A stretch of DNA of 53,501 nucleotides from Elysia marginata (GCA_019649035.1 BMAT01000929.1:287061-340561), one strand, 5' to 3'; counted from the first letter of the stretch, positions 32,604 through 44,405 are shown. Notes: a model not told the origin generated them from the letters alone. Program-made: numbers and translations.

Positions 32604-35600
32604 CTACTGCCTTCTGAGATTGTCAAGCCTGGCCTCAAGGTCTGCATCTGCATCTCCAACTGCTGCTGCCTGGGGTGTTTTAGATGATTCTCCTGTTGAT
32701 AGTGTTTTGCCAGTACTTGGAAGACCTGGGGGAAATAGTTTTTTTATATATATATTAACAATCGATTACAAAAAATTAAAGGCCTATTAACTCTTCCTGG
32801 GTACTGGGTACTGACAGGAGTCATGCCCTGGATGTCGGCCCCGACCTAGCGTGTCCCCAGGTGGCAGATAGGGGAACGGTTCTCAGATATGGGGACTAGC
32901 TGTCTCGGCAGTTGCGGACCAACAGACGTCAGTCTTGGAGGGGAGGTAGGGCATGAAGTGGTGTTCATGTTCGTTTCTTCAAATGCCTCACAACCCTATG
33001 AAAAGTACTGTCAGGGCGAGCAAGGAGCGCCTTAAAACTCCTACCATACCAAAACCTCGGAAAGCAGGGGATGGATGAAGGAAGAGGGCGACAGAAGAGA
33101 CTTCTACAATCGGCTTCTTTTCTTCACTGTTGTGAGCAGAGGATCTCATATTAGAGACAATGGTTAGGACACCCGCACTGTAAGTGCACTGCGTGGCCAG
33201 AAGGAAAAGGCAACCCACTGGCCAGCACTTTGCCATAAACTGAACATGAAGACAAACAATAAAGAAAGAAGTGATAGTCCTGCTCCCACTGAGACCCCCG
33301 GGGGAGAGCTTGACTATAAGGTGACTGGGGAGGGAGAAATCCAGTCCCAGAGGAAACGACCCTGATGACGGCAACATGCCTGAATGTGGGCGCGGACAAA
33401 GCAACTGTCGAGGCTCCTCTTTTAATAAGAAACGAAAGAAGAAAAAACGCAAACTGATCAACATTGGAACATGGAATGTTAGAACGCTAACATCCATAGG
33501 AAAACTTCATTTGCTTTTGCAAGAGCTTACAGAATGCAATATGAATATCACAGGTCTGTGCGAAACAAGGTGGAGTGGTGAGGGACATTTTAGTTCAGGT
33601 GAGCGCACCATCATCCATAGTGGGAAAGAAAAGGGTGGTGGGAGTGGAGTAGCCATCGTTTTAGACAAAACGCATGCAGGATGCATGAAAAGCTACAACC
33701 CTGTCAGTGATCGCATATTAACTGTCAAACTAAACACAAAACCTGTTGCCCTCAATATTATTCAAGTGTATGCCCCAACATCTGCAAGCACTCAAGAAGA
33801 AGCCGAACAATTTTATTCTGACTTACAAGCCATCAAAGACAAGATGCCCAAAAGAGAAGTTTGCATCATCATGGGTGACTTTAACGCAAAAGTTGGTGAA
33901 GGACTTGAACATGAAAGCGGAATAGGCCCTTTTGGGCTAGGAGAACGAAATGAAAGAGGGGAAATGTTGGCATGTTTCTGCCAAGCAAATGGAATGACGA
34001 TCACAAACACCTGTTTCAAGCAACATCCCAGACGCAGGTATACATGGATACAACCAGGAGACAGAGCAAGAAATTTAATTGACTACATTTTGATTACAAA
34101 TGAATGGAAAACAACGGTTCTAAATTCAAAGTCGAGACCTGGTGCCGACTGTGAGACTGACCACATCCTTGTGGCGGCCAAAATATGCCTAAAAGCATAC
34201 AAAATAGTAAAACCGAAACAATATGCTAGATTTGACACTGATAAACTGAAAGATCTGAAGATAAGAAACCAATTTCAAATTGAAATAAAAAAACAGATTT
34301 GAACCCTTGCTGCAAGACTGGAGCACAAAAGAAAAAACCCCTAACGAGCTATGGGAAGAAATAAAGAAGTGTTTCACAGAGGTTGCTGAAAAAAATTTTA
34401 GGGAAAAGAAGGAAAAAACCATCAAAACCATATATAAGTGAGGAAGTCATAGAACTAGCAAAGCAAAAGAGCAAAGCACGAAAAAACGAAAACAAAGAAA
34501 CACATAATGTTAAAGAAAGAGATCCAAATGAAACTTAGAAGAGACAAGAAGAGCTGGCTTGAACAAGAATGTGCAAAAATAAACGAATGGAATGAAAAGA
34601 GAAAATCCAAAGAACTGTTTGACCAAGTCAAGTCAATACAATCAGCAAAGTTTTCATCAAAAAACATCTGCATAAATGATGTAAATGGACAGGCACTTAC
34701 TGAGCCTGACGAAGTCCTGAAACGATGGAATAGTTATGGCACACATCTTTTTGGATACCCAAACAAAAAGGAAACAAAAGATGCATACAAAGTCGCCCAA
34801 CAAGACGTGGAGCCAGAGCCACTAACATCTGAAGTGGAAGCAGCCATAAAAGATCTCAAGGCAGGAAAATCACCAGGGCTTGACAAAATACCAGCTGAAA
34901 TAATAAAGAACTCAGGAGAAATGGGAATCAAGGCACTTCACCACCTATGCTGTCAAATCTGGAAACAACAGGAATGGCCAGAGGACTGGAAGCTGCAAGA
35001 ATTTGTGATGCTCTACAAGAATGGTAACTCCAAAGAATGTGGCAACTACAGAACAATTGCCCTTATCAGTCATGCCAGTAAGATCCTACTCATCACCATA
35101 ATTAATAGAATGAAATGTAAAGTAGAAGAGGAACTTTCAGACTGCCAAGCAGGTTATAGAGCAAATAGAGGCACAACAGATATGCTCTTTGTCTTACAAA
35201 TCATAATAGAAAAAATAAGAGATGGAAATGAAGAAGGATATATCACCTTTATAGATTAAAGCAAGGCGTTTGACAGTGTCATCCACTCAAAACTTTTAGA
35301 CGTCATGACAGAAATGGGTTTCCCTCAATGATTGCTTCTCTTTACCACAATCAAAAAGCAACAATCAGATGGAATAATGCGAATTGTGAGCCTTTCAACA
35401 TCAAAAAAGGAGTGCGTCAAGGCTGTATACTGTCCCCACACCTCTTCAACTTGTACACAAAACAAATCATGGGATAGGCAGATATAGATGATATGGGTAT
35501 CAACATAGGCGGCAGAGACATAACAAACCTCAGATATGCATATGACACAGCACTCTTATCAGAGAACCTCACCAGCATGAAAAGGATATTACACAGAGTC

Positions 35601-38600
35601 AACAATGCAGGTCAACAAGCTGGACTCCTACTGAATGCAAAAAAAAACAAAGGTTATGCACATACCAGCAAGCAAAGAGTCTAGTAATGTAGAACCAGAT
35701 ATAAAGATAGACAGAACAAGCCTGGAAAATGTAGATAACTTTAAATATCTTGGCTCAATCAAAACATCAGATGGCACATGCACCTAAAATATTAATACAA
35801 GAATTGCAATGGCAAAGCAAGGAATGGTCAGCCTCAATAACATCTGGAAAGACAAATCAATCCCAAAACCTCTCAAATTTAAACTACTGAAAACTTTGGT
35901 TTAGCCAAGAATGCTCTACGGTTGTGAAACATGGACAATGAGGAAAGCGGATGAATTAAAGATAGAGGCAGCTGAAATGTGGTTTTTCAGAAGATTACTA
36001 AGAGTGAGCTGGAAAGACAGAAGAACAAATGGAAATGAGTTAGCAGAAATGGGGACTGGAAGGACACTACTATCACTAGTAAAAGAAAGAAGGCTTAAGT
36101 ACATTGGACATGCAGAAAGAAATACAAAAACCGATTTAATGAAGACCATCTTTGAAGGAAAAACAGAAGCAAAAAGAGGAAGAGGCAGGCCATCATTATC
36201 CTATGTTGACCAAGTCAGTAAAGCAACAGGGCTGAAGTTACAGAGCATATCGCAGAAAAGTCAGGACAGAGTTATATGGAGAGGGATTGTGAAGTCTTCT
36301 TGTGCAGCAGCAAACATCAATCCTGATGATGCCGCAAGGGTACAAGGGTATTAACTCTTCATGCCTGTACATCCAATCCATGTTTTGACAGAGAATTTTG
36401 GAATGGTGTGAGATAAAATAAAGCATAGTTTTTCTCTTGGTGTGGTTACCTAGTGTGTATTCATTCCTGATAGTTAAAACATCAAAGGAAAAGTTTTAAC
36501 AATGTTTCATTCATGTTTTTCATTGGGTAAAATTTAAGATATTGAATATTTATTGATTTTGACCAAAAAATAGTTTTAACATATGAACGAAAGCGGATTT
36601 TCACAAGAGGTAAGCTGAGTGTGAGAGCACAAGTTTCTCTTAAAAGTCTAGACTTAAAGTGAACCCCATCGCCCTTTACACTTACTCTACATCAGTATAA
36701 GCTGGTTGCACCTACCTGCAAGGTCATCAGCCATCTGCAAACCAAGTTCATCAAGCACCTGAGACACAATAGCATCACTGTGTCCAAAATGAAAAGAATA
36801 AATGAGGAGTTATTTTAAACGCTTATTTAACTTGTCTTCAGCTTTAACTGGCACTTTCAGTTTCACACATTCATCATCATGAAATGAGAAAAAAAATTTC
36901 AAACATATAATGTTTACTGTGATATCAATCTACTTTCGTCGTTTCACTTGTACCTCAAAGCAATGCAAGGAGATCTAGTCACACAAGAACAGCAAAGTAT
37001 GTAGCACTGAGAAGGAATATCTTGACTTAAAAGGTGTCTGCACCAAGGTTATAATTGTATCTTTTTGGCTGACATAACATAGCTCTCTACTCTAGTGTTA
37101 GTTTCTGGGGTTTAAAGTCAGAATAGCTGGTTGGCTGTGAGGATCTTTGTCCAAACCACTCCATTCTCTATCCCTTGATATGTTCTAAGGTTGGTTTTGC
37201 ACCTAGTTTGGCTTTGATGACTATATTTCTGATTGTCTTTTTGGATCTTGTTCACTGCTCCTCTCAAACCAATAGTTTTACATGTCCCTAGATCTATTTA
37301 TGTTCAAGCTTTTCACATGAGGTCATGTCGGACACTAATATATTAGTGTTTGTAGAAAGAAAGAGTTATCAATTTTGCCTTTGTGGAGATTTTGGGATAT
37401 TTAAGGGGAGGGGGTGAGCCAATAACTGACTGCATTAGCCTTTTGACATCTTGTTTAAATATCACAACCTAGTATTCAGTTATTAGCATATAACTAGCTA
37501 GAATTTTAAAAATCAATGATACATGGATTTAATGTTGTCCACAATTGGGAATGAGATTAGAGAGCGAATTATCTTTCCTGTTCGCAAACTCCCTCTTTAA
37601 AGTCAATTGCTTGCAAGCAAGAATGACAATTTTGTGCTCTACTCTCATTCTCCATTGATGGTTTCCTGTTGACCATCATATTCTTCTCTACGTGTAACAC
37701 AATCTGCTGAAATACATGCAGAACGGTTTTGAAAGGATACCAAATAAGTTTGGGTTGCTAGCAGTAAAAAAGGAACCTAACCTATCAGCAAAACTGAAAA
37801 TTCTATCCCCATATCATTGGTCTGCCTTCTGTAAATAGCTAATTACACCTGTCTCCCTGAGAATAAATCTGAATTCAGATTAGCCAAACAGAGAGCTATC
37901 ACAACCCTATTTATAAACACAGCATATTAATTATTATTCTTTGAGTAAAACGAAAACTAGGGAAATGCAGCAATTATTTAAAACTCAATTCTGTACACAG
38001 CACTAGCACTGTGATTCAGCTATGACCTGAACATAAGGAAGCTTCATCCCACAGACAAGACTACAACCCAACCCCCTGTAACTTTATCTAAATGGTCTTC
38101 AAAAGGAGCAGACTAGCAAACATTAAAATGGAGGAGTCTAAACAGCTCATAAACCTTTACCTATCAAAACTTTTACATGCATACCTTTCCTCTTCATCTT
38201 CTTCATCCCCAAGGGCATCATCAATAGCATCACTCATCATCTCCTCCTTCATGTCCATGATTTCTGACTGTTTTTCAAACTCCATCATTATCTTTTGAAT
38301 TTGAGGAAGTTTGAGCTGCCAAAGAAAAAATAGGCAAAAAGCTTGTAAACTATAAAGGCTATGTTAAAATGTTTGTCTTCTTGATTACAAAAAGATATGG
38401 AGGTAAAAACTTGCAGTAATGCTATTTCTTTTTTTTTTTTAACTTTTAGCAATAATTTTATTTAAGACTACAAGTTTTTCAGGAATATCTTGATAAATAT
38501 ATATGTCTCGCATCCGGGGTCAATGAGTCCGATGTCACAATTTTCACAAAGGCATTGCTATTTTGAACAAGGGAAATTTTTTTAGCTTTTAGATATAAAA

Positions 38601-39917
38601 AAATTTCATAAAATTGTCAATATATTGTGGAAAGACATTACATTAAAACTTTTGTTGATTTAAAACACTTATGACTGTAAAGCGGAATTCCTCGGTGTCA
38701 TCTAATTAAATTTGCAGATGACACCACTTTAGTGGGATTGGTTGATAATATTAATGAAAACAATTTTCTAAGACAGATTGAAACAACCGTTTGATGGTGT
38801 AGAGAAAATAATTTAAAACCAAACATGTCAAAACCCAGAGTAATTGACTTTCAAAGGGGCGAAGTGCCACCACCCCCATTGGTTATAGCAAATTTTCAAT
38901 ACATGTTCTAATGTAACCTTGCATTGACTGAATAAACTTGAATTGAATTAAAACTGAATATAGAGAAAACAAAGAAAAAATGCACATTTAAATGATGTTT
39001 CTCAACAACAACATAAAAGAATTTCTGACTTCCAACTCACTAATGCACATGTAAATAGTGTTTTCTAAACAACAACGAAAAAGAATTTCCGCCTTCGGGC
39101 TCATTCTAAATATATAGGATTTTTAAACCTTTAAGGCTAAAACCATTGAAATGACTTGAAAATAATCTCCATAGCGTCTCTTGTGATCCCCTTCAAAGCA
39201 TGTGGCAGTGACAACCATCAATTGAAACAAAGCACATTAAAATCATACTTTATCCAATTTCTATTTGTGCCAAAACCTTTGAATTAAAGCTTCAAATTAC
39301 CTGTTTGTTCATGGTGGCCATAGCTTTTGTGACTCCCTTCATTGCTTGTGCCATTGTGTTGTTTGCTTTCAAGGTCTGAATCTTAAGTGACACTGCTTGA
39401 ATGTTTGCTCGAAGGGAAATAAACTTTTTGACATAGCGACGAGTTCGGACAAGATCCTTTGCCATAACTTTCACTGCATCCTGAAAAAAAAATTTGTGGC
39501 TGAAATTTTTACAATGATTTATAAGTAGCCCACACTGCAAACTGTTTAAATTTTTATGAAAAATTGAAACAAAAATTTTCATTTAACAACTCTGATTATT
39601 CTGCTTACATCTAGGTGCTTTTTTTAATCCAGAGGGGGTTAAGTTTTATTGGAGAAATCCTTCTGCATTTGCAGAGTAAATGTTTTTAATTACCACTAAC
39701 CACTCATAATTCAGTTGTAAAAAACTAAGCTGTTTTGACTCACCATTTGACCCTGCTTGGCCATTTTCTTTATGTCTGCAATGACCTTCTTTTCTTGTTG
39801 CTCCATTTTTTGCCTTTCTCTGTCCAGGTCTCGCATAGCTTTATTTAGGGCTCTTTGGTTTTGCCTGAGCATTTCATCAGGGGTCTTCTTGCGCCCAAAC
39901 AGAAACTCAAGAGGCAT
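32604..39917 (-). CDS. CHMP2A: Charged multivesicular body protein 2a (ESCRT-III subunit), five exons, complete
   Basis: CHMP2A co-polymerises with CHMP3 on CHMP4 filaments at endosomal, midbody and nuclear-envelope membranes and recruits the ATPase VPS4 for scission. Coding exons on the minus strand: 39744-39917, 39301-39480, 38185-38315, 36716-36777, 32604-32725. All splice sites are GT-AG, phases agree and the product is 222 residues, the usual length. It begins MPLEFLFGRKKTPDEMLRQN and continues with the basic helical hairpin (ADIKKMAKQGQM, VMAKDLVRTRRYVKKF, LKANNTMAQAMKGVTKAM). An acidic segment (GDEEDEEE) leads to the C-terminal MIT-interacting motif ADLEARLDNLRRQ, the VPS4-binding helix. 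An AG precedes the start codon in the leader (CAAACAG at about 39934), so a 5' UTR intron is possible. The last intron contains a LINE in antisense. Confidence 0.97.
32797..36348 (+). mobile_element. RTE-like non-LTR retrotransposon, near full length, inactive
   Basis: A perfect 12-bp target-site duplication (TATTAACTCTTC at 32785-32796 and 36349-36360) bounds 3552 bp. It starts with a CTGGGTACTGGGTACTG repeat and a 0.6-kb leader. An AP-type endonuclease and a reverse transcriptase follow. It ends in two copies of CAAGGGTA; a short tandem-repeat tail without poly(A) is typical of RTE elements. The nearest known architecture is the RTE/BovB group. It lies in the last CHMP2A intron in the opposite orientation. 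Confidence 0.9.
33376..34302 (+). pseudogene. LINE apurinic-like endonuclease domain (open, 308 codons)
   Basis: The endonuclease frame is uninterrupted. Conserved catalytic-site motifs are all present: INIGTWNVRTL at the start, GLCETRW, IIQVYAPT, IMGDFNAKVG, a segment with RARNLIDYILITNEW, and CETDHILVA at the end. It nicks the target DNA that primes reverse transcription. The frame then breaks at an A-rich run near 34290, and the linker continues in other frames (FEPLLQDWSTKEKTPNELWE). The whole element therefore cannot make its polyprotein. Confidence 0.88.
34507..36354 (+). pseudogene. LINE reverse transcriptase and C-terminal domain, broken
   Basis: RT motifs in order: LKAGKSPGLDKIPAEI, WPEDWKLQEFVMLYKNG, YRTIALISHASK, QAGYRANRGTTD, then FID with a TAA stop in place of the Tyr before SKAFDSV (35257-35259). 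In another frame follow KKGVRQGCILSP and LRYAYDTALL. The last is the catalytic YADD box with one Asp replaced by Tyr. After more stops (near 35476 and 35785) and a TAG for Trp (35901-35903) come MLYGCETWTMRKADE and a C-terminal part with WFFRRLLRVSW and KRGRGRPSLSY. The final stop codon falls in the flanking target duplication. Confidence 0.88.
36361..36715 (-). other. Remainder of the last CHMP2A intron
   Basis: Sequence between the LINE's right target duplication and the exon at 36716-36777. Nothing else recognised. Confidence 0.7.
36778..38184 (-). other. CHMP2A intron, no element recognised
   Basis: A 1.4-kb intron with normal minus-strand GT-AG ends. I see no coding or repeat signature. 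Confidence 0.7.
38515..38665. repeat. Old dispersed repeat, copy 2 (similar to 29085-29240)
   Basis: It shows the same ordered blocks as the copy at 29085-29240, including CAATGAGTC, TTGCTATTTTGAA, AAATTTCATAAAAT and TTGTGGAAAGA. It directly precedes the LINE fragment at 38690. Confidence 0.6.
38690..38955 (+). mobile_element. LINE fragment (CR1/Rex-like) with reverse-transcriptase core
   Basis: It encodes LIKFADDTTLVGLVDNINEN, then WCRENNLKPNMSKPRVIDF. This is the FADD catalytic box and the following RT motif of CR1/Rex-type LINEs, with one in-frame TGA. After PPPPLVIA the coding match stops. The sequence ends in GCATTGACTGAATAAACTTG followed by AATTGAATT, like a LINE 3' end. It lies in the CHMP2A intron between the second and third coding exons. 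It is not related to the RTE-like copy at 32797. Confidence 0.8.
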
Positions 39918-40131
39918 GATGATAGTTATTACTGTTTGAGTTTAAAATGTTGTTGTTAATTATTTGTTTGGTCTTTCAGCATGAAACTTGTAGTTGAACT
40001 CTTTAAGAATCTGTCAGGATAAAATATTTTAAAAAAAGGAAATCAACAATCTCACAAATTGACTTGTAGGCAGTGAATCCCAACCATAATCATGATAATG
40101 TCAACCATTGCAATAGCTAGTAAAGAATATA

Positions 40132-40788
40132 CAGTGGAATCCGCGAGAAGTCAACTCGCTTGAAGTCAACTCTCGGTTAAAGTCAACACATTGCAATGGT
40201 CCCGTTTTTCCTTCTTTATTTAAGTAACATTATTTCGCCTTAAGTCAACAGCNNNNNNNNNNNNNNNNNNNNNNNNNNNNNNNNNNNNNNNNNNNNNNNN
40301 NNNNNNNNNNNNNNNNNNNNNNNNNNNNNNNNNNNNNNNNNNNNNNNNNNNNNNNNNNNNNNNNNNNNNNNNNNNNNNNNNNNNNNNNNNNNNNNNNNNN
40401 NNNNNNNNNNNNNNNNNNNNNNNNNNNNNNNNNNNNNNNNNNNNNNNNNNNNNNNNNNNNNNNNNNNNNNNNNNNNNNNNNNNNNNNNNNNNNNNNNNNG
40501 GTGCAGTTCACCGATGGTTCTCCCACTCCTCCCCACTTTGCCAAACTAGTGCGAACACAGTGTTCATGTGCAAACCTACGCATTCCATCCCTGTGTCTAC
40601 ATCTAGGCTAAGCTAGCCTTCATCATTTCTCAGAGTACCAGTATGCTGCGCTCATTGAATTTATCTAGTTCATACACATTGTAATATGTTGCACCCCCCT
40701 TCCCCCAATAAATTGGATAAAGTCAACCTCACTTAAAGTCAACACTTTTTTTCGGTCCCGAGGTGTTGACTTAATCCGGATTCCACTG
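40132..40788. mobile_element. TA-flanked DNA transposon with GTTGACTT repeats (long copy, contains the gap)
   Basis: TA target duplications at 40130-40131 and 40789-40790 flank 24-bp inverted ends (CAGTGGAATCCG, four variable bases, AAGTCAAC). Inside both ends are repeated AAGTCAAC units. The interior includes the run of N, so its true length and coding capacity are unknown. It is the parent-like relative of the MITEs at 29661-29833 and 44978-45171. Confidence 0.85.
40253..40499. other. Assembly gap (247 N)
   Basis: A run of N within the transposon at 40132-40788. Open frames that cross it are meaningless. Confidence 1.
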
Positions 40789-40790
40789 TA

Positions 40791-42856
40791 ATTATAATAC
40801 TATTTAAAGCAACCTTTTGTCTCTCTAGAGAAAACAGTATCAACTTAGTGAGTAAAGATTATCATAAACCAATTGTGTGTAACAAAACTCTGTGTGTTTA
40901 TACCGGTACTTAAGTTCTACAAAGCTGAGCAGTCTATGCGTATGAAACAAAGTATGTATGGAGCCTTGCAAGACAGCCTGCGTTTGAGATTTAATGGAAC
41001 TACCCACTAGGCATTATCATTGGCTAGTGATTGGTCCATACAACAGCTTAGGATAGTCTCAACAGTGATAAAACCTTTAAAGTTGTAATGAAGTTAAAGC
41101 TCTGAACTGTTGATAATATTTTTTTTTACTCTTATTTGAACATTTTTTTTTTGCAGAATATTTCTAAAATAAAAAAAATTTTAAAACTACATTGCAAGAG
41201 TTTATATTGGTTGGCACTCTCTACACCCTTCTCCTTCACTGTCCTTCTTTTCTTTCTTTTTTAACATATCGTGCCTTTTTTCTATCTTATACTGCTAACC
41301 ACCCTCTAAGGCAAAACATACAAAAGTTTCCTTTGGAAGCTTCCCAAAGGGCAGCTTAACCAAGCATACTATCTCAAATTTTGTCCTGTGAACTCATGGG
41401 AGCTGAGCAAATCATCTGAAATTTAACTTTTCTTTCCAAAACATCAAACATTTGATGATCTTATGCAAGTTTTGTCTTGTCAAGACAGCATTGTTGTAAC
41501 TTTCTTTTCCATAATTGTCAATCTACCAATTTTAGAATGTATGAAAAAGCTACAGCAATTTCAAAGTTAGTCTGCCGATTTCAAGTGAATTGGTTAAGAA
41601 AGCTGAACCTAAAATCTCTCAGTTGTGATCCAGGACAAAAATTTGTCCTGACTACGCCACTGACAACTGTCACACATCTTTTAAGACCCAGCCTAGTACT
41701 GGTGTCTCTAAGGCTTACTACCTGTGTCTATATTCCATTTTTTTTTCTGCATCATGATCAGATTTGGAATTAAATAATTTTTGTTACTTTTTTTTTTGTA
41801 AATATTATGTGATTACAACTTCAAGATTTTTTTATAGGATTGAGCACCATATCGTTATAGGAGTTCAGACCATTATTATTAGTTTCCTAAGCTTTAATGT
41901 TGTCGTGTCTAGCCTTTTTTTTCAGATCTCTGTAATATCTCTCCCCCTGCTTTAAAGTTATTGCTGAGGGATTAAACTTTTGAAATTCTCTAGTTATTTC
42001 TCAGATACCAAATTTACAGCTTGCATCTTTTATCTCAGTCCATGATCTTAGTTTCAATTAATGCAGACCAAAACCCCTTATCTTTAATGGATTAATTTTT
42101 ACCTATAAATTGGAAAAAGTGTTTGGACCAGGAATTTCTTTTGACATAGCAATTATCAATACAAAAAACGTTTTGGTTCAAAAAACAGTCAGTGGATTTC
42201 AATGTTTACAGTTTGATAGTGATGATGGCAATTATGTGCATAAATAAAAATTGCATACCATGTGCATGCAATTACGTACACATAGCAAAATTCAGCAAAA
42301 CTTAACACCTTGTAATTATGTGTATTTAATAGACTCAGCCAGCCTGCCCACAGCCTTGCCTGATTATATGACCCTCATTGATATCTGCCACATAAATCCT
42401 AAGACCAAGCCTAGAATCAGTGCTCCTCAGACCTGCTACCTCAGTTGTTTTTTTTATAATCCAATAACATTTCTAGTGCCAACCCCCCACTTTACTTTAT
42501 AATATCTCACAACCAAGGACTTTGATTGAAAAGTGATTGGACTGGTAGGCTTTTGAGACCATCCATCAATTGTATGATATACCTACTTTTAGGGGCATCA
42601 AAGTTGCTGTAGTCGGAGACTTAAAGATAAAATGTTGATCCATCCTTAACAATACAATAATTAATAGATCTAATTTGACATGCTCTGATAAGAACATCAT
42701 CTCAAGACCTGAACCAGCTCCAGGGTCTCTCTGATTTATATAACATTGACTTAATCCCCTCAAAAGTTTCTCAGCTTACTTTTCTTAAATACATACTGAT
42801 AAATGGTTTTAAAGATGAAATGAATGACACTTAATTTGACAGGCTGATATATAAAC
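40791..42856. other. Upstream region of CHMP2A, no gene recognised
   Basis: AT-rich sequence upstream of CHMP2A that may hold its promoter and a non-coding first exon, but I cannot place either. Two similar patches (about 41665-41740 and 42385-42450) share an AAGACC(C/A)AGCCTAG...CTACCT core and may be an old duplication. Confidence 0.4.
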
Positions 42857-42877
42857 CAGGACTTGAAATAGACCGCA

Positions 42878-42902
42878 GCACCACGGCAATTTGCCGTGGT
42901 GC
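42878..42902. repeat. Perfect 12-bp-stem hairpin
   Basis: GCACCACGGCAA, one T, then TTGCCGTGGTGC. It lies 21 bp inside the left end of the composite element and may be a transposase-binding or structural subterminal repeat. Confidence 0.9.
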
Positions 42903-43341
42903 CTTTGCAATTTGCCGTAATGCCCTTATTTTGTTTTGTTGAAAATTAAATATACTCGTAATTACATTTATAAATTATGGTGACAAACAAAGATGGTGCC
43001 AACCATCAATTCAGTCAAAGTACAATAGGCCTATATAATGTGATCTTCGGTTAAGACAGGATCTCGCGCCGTGTCTTGTGCCCTCATCATCAGCTTTGAC
43101 CATGACCAGTCGTCCGTTGGCTAGACCCGCGGTGAGCGAAATTTCACAAATGCAATAAGAGTTGTTACTGATAGTGGTAATGCATAGATCTGAAGCCTAC
43201 TGTCTTGAGTGTCTTTTATGTATTCCCACACAAGCATTTTTATCGATCAATGCAAAGTGTCGCCGACGCGTAGTGGGCAGGGGAAGAGGATGCAAAAACA
43301 TTATAGGTCTAGATTAGTGGTCTATAAGCAGAGCTGTAATA

Positions 43342-44405
43342 CAGTAGTATCCGGTTAAACGCACTCCAGTTAAATGCACGCAACGGTTAAACTAACGCCA
43401 GACCGCTATGACCGATTTATTTCTATATAATCAGTATACCCTAAACGCACGTTATATCGGCTAAACGCACGCTATGAAATCGGGAAAAATTACCTTTTAA
43501 GTGGACCAGGCAACCACTGGGATGCGAGAGATAGCAAGCTAGCTCGTTTCGAGGGAATGGCCAGCATCACTCCACAGAAATTCGCACCTTCTTTGTTGAA
43601 ACGCAGGCCTATCTACCCACGCATGTTGTGTGAAGGGTAAGACAAGGGGGGCAGGAGTGTGAAGAGAGAGGGTAAAACTAAAAGGTGGACAAAGACCTGT
43701 GGGGCATGGATGAACAAATCAGATGATGCAAATGGCCAACACCTCGCCCGTCCGCTCATACTGTAATCTACGGAGTGACAGAGACAGGTGAACTGTAGGC
43801 TAGCCCTTGGCCTGTGTAGCATTGTGTGATTGGCTTTCTTCTCGTCCCAATCACGCCTCCCCACCCTCTTTGTTTCCCCCTTTAGGTTGCAGGGCGATAA
43901 GCCTAATTGCTCGACGTAAGCCTCTCTTTCATTTCACACAGATCTGTACAGCATGCAAGACGTAGTCTAGTCCTTGTCAGAATGTTGTGATTCATCTGTT
44001 GTCAATCTCTTTAGATCTAGTTCCAAGCCAGTTTGAATTTCTAAAGCCTCGGAGATTCTTAAAAAGATATTTCACTTATCCCTCTTCTGGAAATAAAGAA
44101 ACAACTACATGTTCTGAGAAAAAAAACAGACCCCCACGACCGCACCCCCCCCCCCTAACAAATAAAAAAGAGAGATAAGGATCGTTCAAACAATGTACGT
44201 ATTTCTTAATCCTACCTACCGTCCATGCATGTTTGTATAATCAAGGGAAACAACTCGGTTTTATTATACATGTAATTACAAATCGTACCGGTACGGTAAA
44301 GGGAAATAACTAGTAATTTTTTACTACTTCTCATAAGCGCACGCATCTCCTAAACGCACGCTTTTTGGGTCCCCCAAGTGCCATGCGTTTAACCGGATAC
44401 TACTG
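43342..44405. mobile_element. Non-autonomous pogo-like transposon with perfect 22-bp inverted repeats
   Basis: Both ends begin CAGTAGTATCCGGTTAAACG and match perfectly for 22 bp. Subterminal TAAACGCACG units recur at each end. The 1064-bp interior has no transposase frame. The left end is preceded by TA, but the right flank reads CA, so one target base has mutated. The sharp ends suggest that it is younger than the surrounding composite element. Confidence 0.88.

Noticed and set aside
32988..33497. 169-codon minus-strand open frame
   Set aside because: It is the antisense shadow of the LINE leader and endonuclease start.
40240..40583. Open frames across the run of N
   Set aside because: They consist mostly of unknown bases.
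41665..42450. Duplicated protein-coding exon (two similar AAGACC...CTACCT patches)
   Set aside because: The similarity is limited to about 50 bases with no shared reading frame or splice sites. At best it is an old repeat.
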